A stretch of 7,521 nt of DNA from assembly GCA_028288775.1 (NCBI GenBank), contig JAQGHP010000551.1, positions 1 through 7,521 of the forward strand. The letters are read 5' to 3'. Below the pieces are notes generated by a model. It had not been told where the DNA came from. It searched no databases and saw only the letters and a program-made list of their open reading frames with translations. Shown here piece by piece: positions 5,242 through 7,521 of the stretch. Source of the stretch: Phycisphaerales bacterium. Lineage in GTDB: Bacteria > Planctomycetota > Phycisphaerae > Tepidisphaerales > Tepidisphaeraceae. A program made the position numbers and the translations under genes. Position 1 is the stretch's first letter, and each line of letters begins with the position of its first letter.

Positions 5242-6291
5242 ATGACCCCCGGCAGGCTCGTCCGCTACTCGGTGCTCGATCTTTCGCCCATTGTTGCCGG
5301 GGGCTCGCCCGCGGCGTCGTTCCGCAACTCGCTCGACCTGGCCCGGCATGCCGAGCGGTGGGGGTATCACCGGTACTGGCTGGCCGAGCACCACAATATC
5401 CCCGGCATCGCCAGCGCCGCGACATCCGTCGTGATCGGCTACGTCGCCGGGGGAACGTCGCACATACGCGTCGGCTCGGGCGGCATCATGCTGCCGAATC
5501 ACGCGCCGCTGGTCATCGCCGAGCAGTTCGGCACGCTCGAAGCCCTCTACCCCGGCCGCATCGATCTGGGCGTCGGCCGTGCCCCCGGCGGGGACATGCC
5601 CACGGCCCGGGCGCTGCGCCGAAATCTGGGCAGCAGTGGCGACACCTTTCCCCAGGATCTGTTCGAACTGCTCGCCTTTCTTCGTGCGCCCGTCCCCGGC
5701 CAGGCCGTGCGGGCGATACCGGGGGCCGGATCGAACGTGCCGGTATACCTTCTGGGCTCCAGTGATTTCAGCGCGCAACTGGCTGCGGAGCTGGGTCTGC
5801 CGTTCGCCTTTGCTTCGCACTTCGCCCCGGAATATCTCCACGTCGCGCTCGCTCTGTACCGCGCGCATTTCCGGCCGTCGGAACAACTCGATCGGCCCTA
5901 TGCGATGATCGGGGTGAATGTCATCGCCGCCGACACCGATGACGAAGCCCGGCGACTGTTCACCACGCTCCAGCAGCAATTCCTGAATTTGGTCCGCGGC
6001 GTCCCGAGTGAGATCCCGCCGCCCTTCGCCGGCATGGAGGGCCGATGGTCGCCGCCGGAAAAGGCGCACGTGGACCGTATGACCCACTACTCGGTCGTCG
6101 GTTCCCCGCAGACCGTTCGCGAAGGTCTGGAACGATTGATCGATGAAACGCAGGCGGATGAAGTCATCGCAACGGCGTCCATCTTCGATCACCCCTCCCG
6201 CCTGCGGAGCTTTGAGATTGCCGCCGGGGTGTTCGAAGAAATCAACGCCGCACGGACTCAAGAACTGGCGGGCACGGCGAGGTTGTCCTGA
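5242..6291 (+). CDS. yhbW: YhbW-type luciferase-like flavin-dependent monooxygenase (LLM class)
   Basis: This 349-residue protein is very close in length and sequence pattern to E. coli YhbW, from which the symbol is borrowed. It belongs to the bacterial luciferase-like superfamily of FMN-dependent TIM-barrel oxidoreductases. Conserved blocks in order: LDLSPI 12-17, YWLAEHHN 45-52, IASAATSVVIGY 56-67, GSGGIMLPNHAPLVIAEQFG 78-97, LYPGRIDLGVGRAPG 102-116 and LGLPFAFASHFAP 184-196. These fit the superfamily's flavin-binding and barrel elements, and the protein should be a soluble cytoplasmic enzyme. The natural substrate of YhbW-type enzymes is not established. ATG 5242 lies 8 nt after GGAG (5230-5233); a GTG one codon upstream at 5239 is an alternative. 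It is a single gene with no same-strand neighbour nearby, and it is bracketed by repeats (4920-5010 and 6314-6496). It ends with TGA at 6289-6291. Confidence 0.95.
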   Translation: MTPGRLVRYSVLDLSPIVAGGSPAASFRNSLDLARHAERWGYHRYWLAEHHNIPGIASAATSVVIGYVAGGTSHIRVGSGGIMLPNHAPLVIAEQFGTLEALYPGRIDLGVGRAPGGDMPTARALRRNLGSSGDTFPQDLFELLAFLRAPVPGQAVRAIPGAGSNVPVYLLGSSDFSAQLAAELGLPFAFASHFAPEYLHVALALYRAHFRPSEQLDRPYAMIGVNVIAADTDDEARRLFTTLQQQFLNLVRGVPSEIPPPFAGMEGRWSPPEKAHVDRMTHYSVVGSPQTVREGLERLIDETQADEVIATASIFDHPSRLRSFEIAAGVFEEINAARTQELAGTARLS

Positions 6292-6313
6292 GAGTCAGCT
6301 TCACAACTCTCGT

Positions 6314-6379
6314 GGCATGGGCGGCTCGCCCATGAACTCGCCGCTATAGCGGCAAAAATACGGGCGGCCCGTCCGTGCC
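6314..6379. repeat. BIME-like doublet of inverted GC-rich hairpins
   Basis: The first hairpin is CATGGGCG (6316-6323), loop GCT, CGCCCATG (6327-6334). A perfect 14-bp palindrome, GCCGCTATAGCGGC, lies at 6340-6353. The second is ACGGGC (6360-6365), G, GCCCGT (6367-6372), followed by CCGTGCC. The block 6314-6331 matches the reverse complement of 6362-6379 at 14 of 18 positions, so the two outer units are inverted copies of one repeat around the palindrome. It starts 22 bp after the monooxygenase stop codon. The AAAAATA after the palindrome would read as a T-run on the minus strand. Confidence 0.65.
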
Positions 6380-6426
6380 GCCAACGGTTCGGAAATCACT
6401 TCTAATTTTTGATCGCTCGCTGAAGA

Positions 6427-6500
6427 CGAAGGAGACGGAACGGGGACGCAGTTCGTTTTCCACAAAACGAACTGCGTTTCCGTTCCGTCTCCTTCGTTTT
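6427..6500. repeat. Near-perfect 33-bp hairpin, REP-like element and probable terminator
   Basis: The arms 6427-6459 and 6464-6496 pair at 31 of 33 positions around a CCAC loop. The two mismatches are G opposite T (6444-6445), so as RNA the stem is fully paired with two G-U wobbles. TTTT follows at 6497-6500, giving a terminator for + strand transcription from the monooxygenase gene, and the site lies between convergent genes. The inner part shares a copy of ACGGGGACGCAGTTCGTTTT with the region at 4927-4946, which indicates a dispersed repeat family. Confidence 0.8.
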
Positions 6501-6521
6501 CATCACGGAGTTCTGATTTCA

Positions 6522-7521
6522 TCACCCGTTCCCCGTCCGCACGCGCAGCGCAACCCGCCCCAGCGTGTGCCCTTTCTCGACGCGCTCGTGCGCCTGCGCC
6601 GCCCGCGCCAGCGGGAAGACGGCGGCGAGAGGAACCTCGAGTTTCGCCTCCTCGACGGCCCTGGCCAGACGGGCCCATTGCCGCGGGCTGGGGTCGGCGT
6701 CGTAGGCGACGAGGTTGATTCCCGGCCGCTTGCGGGGCGCGGGCTCGACGCCGTTGGGGTGGGCGATCCGCCCGCCGGGCCTGACCTGGTCGAGGCACGC
6801 ATTGAGCGCGTCACCGCCCGCCAACGCCAGGGCCCCGTCGAGCCCGTGCGGCGCGAGCGTCCGCAGGTGCTCCACGTAGTTCTCGTCTTTAGCGACGTCG
6901 ATCGTCGCGTCCGCCCCCAGCCCCTTGACCAGGCGAGCCGCGTCGCGGCCGCGCACCGCGCCGATGACGGTCGCCCCCCGACGCCTGGCGAATTGCACGG
7001 CGAGCGTCCCCACCGCGCCGGATGCGCCGAAGATCAAGACGCTTTCGCGGGCGCGGACGCCCAGGTGGTCGTCGACCCCCTGCAGGGCCGTCAGCCCGGT
7101 TACGGCCGCGGCGCCGGCATGGAGCAGATCGAGCCGCTCGGGCACGAGCCCGGCGTGCTCTGCGCTCACGGCGACGAACTGCGCGTAGAAGCCGCCCTTG
7201 GGGTTGATGAATTCAAAGGCCCACACGCGGTCGCCCACCGAAAATCGCCGCACTCCCGTCCCTTTCGCCACGACCAGGCCCGCCCCGTCGGTGCCCAGCA
7301 CGACGGGAAATTTCGGCTTCCCCTGCGGCCACCAACCCCCGCGGATGTCCGCGTCCCATACGCCAACGCCCGCGCCATGCACCGCGATCAGCACCTCACC
7401 CGGACCGGGCCGGGTCGTCGGCAGGGTATGAAGCGTAAGCACATCCGGCGGCCCGAAGCGATCAATCGCCGCGGCATTCAGCGTGGCCGGGATCGTCGGC
7501 TTGCGAGTTTCTGATTCAAGC
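6522..7521 (-). CDS. Zinc-free quinone oxidoreductase / NADPH-dependent MDR enzyme, N-terminus cut by the window
   Basis: The stop TGA is at 6524-6522 and the frame is open to the right edge, so 332 residues are visible and the true start lies outside or uses an unusual codon. The GTG at 7442 is internal: the family's usual opening (AAAIDRFGPPDVL) is encoded upstream of it, at visible residues 16-28. The GroES-like substrate domain covers about the first 135 residues (PGPGEVLIAVHGAGV, then FPVVLGTDGAG). The Rossmann domain follows, with the dinucleotide motif FGASGAVG at 164-171. The Cys/His zinc ligands of alcohol dehydrogenases are absent, which places it with zeta-crystallin-like quinone oxidoreductases of the medium-chain dehydrogenase/reductase superfamily, NADPH-dependent enzymes reducing quinones or activated alkenes. 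It is probably cytoplasmic. The gene converges on the monooxygenase gene; the 230-bp gap between them is full of repeats. Confidence 0.92.
   Translation of the reverse strand, partial: LESETRKPTIPATLNAAAIDRFGPPDVLTLHTLPTTRPGPGEVLIAVHGAGVGVWDADIRGGWWPQGKPKFPVVLGTDGAGLVVAKGTGVRRFSVGDRVWAFEFINPKGGFYAQFVAVSAEHAGLVPERLDLLHAGAAAVTGLTALQGVDDHLGVRARESVLIFGASGAVGTLAVQFARRRGATVIGAVRGRDAARLVKGLGADATIDVAKDENYVEHLRTLAPHGLDGALALAGGDALNACLDQVRPGGRIAHPNGVEPAPRKRPGINLVAYDADPSPRQWARLARAVEEAKLEVPLAAVFPLARAAQAHERVEKGHTLGRVALRVRTGNG

Noticed and set aside
5143..6261. 372-residue open frame on - opposite the monooxygenase gene
   Set aside because: The + strand encodes a full-length YhbW-like enzyme, so this longer antisense frame is spurious.
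6375..7514. 379-residue open frame on + opposite the quinone oxidoreductase
   Set aside because: It runs through the 33-bp hairpin and the antisense of a clear MDR enzyme; its product is Arg/Pro/His-rich with no domain.

Overview
The window is a GC-rich stretch of bacterial chromosome with seven protein-coding genes. The two edge genes are cut by the window ends. There is no rRNA, tRNA, CRISPR array or transposase gene. The intergenic spaces are rich in palindromes and REP-like hairpins. GC-rich codon use, short palindromic repeats between convergent genes and weak Shine-Dalgarno sequences at several starts suggest an environmental Planctomycetota-like bacterium. That assignment is inference from style, not from a marker gene.

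Left part (1-2034): the 3' end of a phospholipase D-fold (HKD) gene on + converges on an unrecognised 205-residue gene on - (466-1083), with a nested palindrome between them. Next comes a 462-bp non-coding stretch holding a clear minus-strand terminator (1463-1507). That terminator serves a tiny predicted lipoprotein gene on - (1546-1740).

Centre (2035-4907): divergent from the lipoprotein is a stand-alone EAL-domain protein whose signature motifs are partly lost, so it is probably a c-di-GMP sensor or relic, not a phosphodiesterase. After a non-coding stretch with three tandem decamers and two promoter-like sites lies a compact two-gene operon. It encodes an ArsR-type repressor and an overlapping gene for a protein made of two AHSA1/SRPBCC domains. 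A 26-bp imperfect palindrome lies at the predicted transcription start of this operon and is the obvious candidate autoregulatory operator. This is the best-defined regulatory unit in the window: a putative ligand-responsive repressor with a ligand-binding effector.

Right part (4908-7521): a YhbW-type luciferase-like flavin monooxygenase gene on + (5242-6291) is bracketed by two same-orientation copies of a sequence close to ACGGGGACGCAGTTCGTTTT. The right copy forms the left arm of a near-perfect 33-bp hairpin and the left copy forms part of a looser one. A second kind of repeat, a doublet of inverted GC-rich hairpins, lies just after the monooxygenase gene. The window ends in a zinc-free quinone oxidoreductase (MDR superfamily) on -, whose N-terminus lies beyond the right edge.

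I saw no clear multi-gene novel system. The items most worth follow-up are the degenerate EAL protein, the ArsR operator with its tandem SRPBCC partner, and the REP-like repeats flanking the monooxygenase gene.
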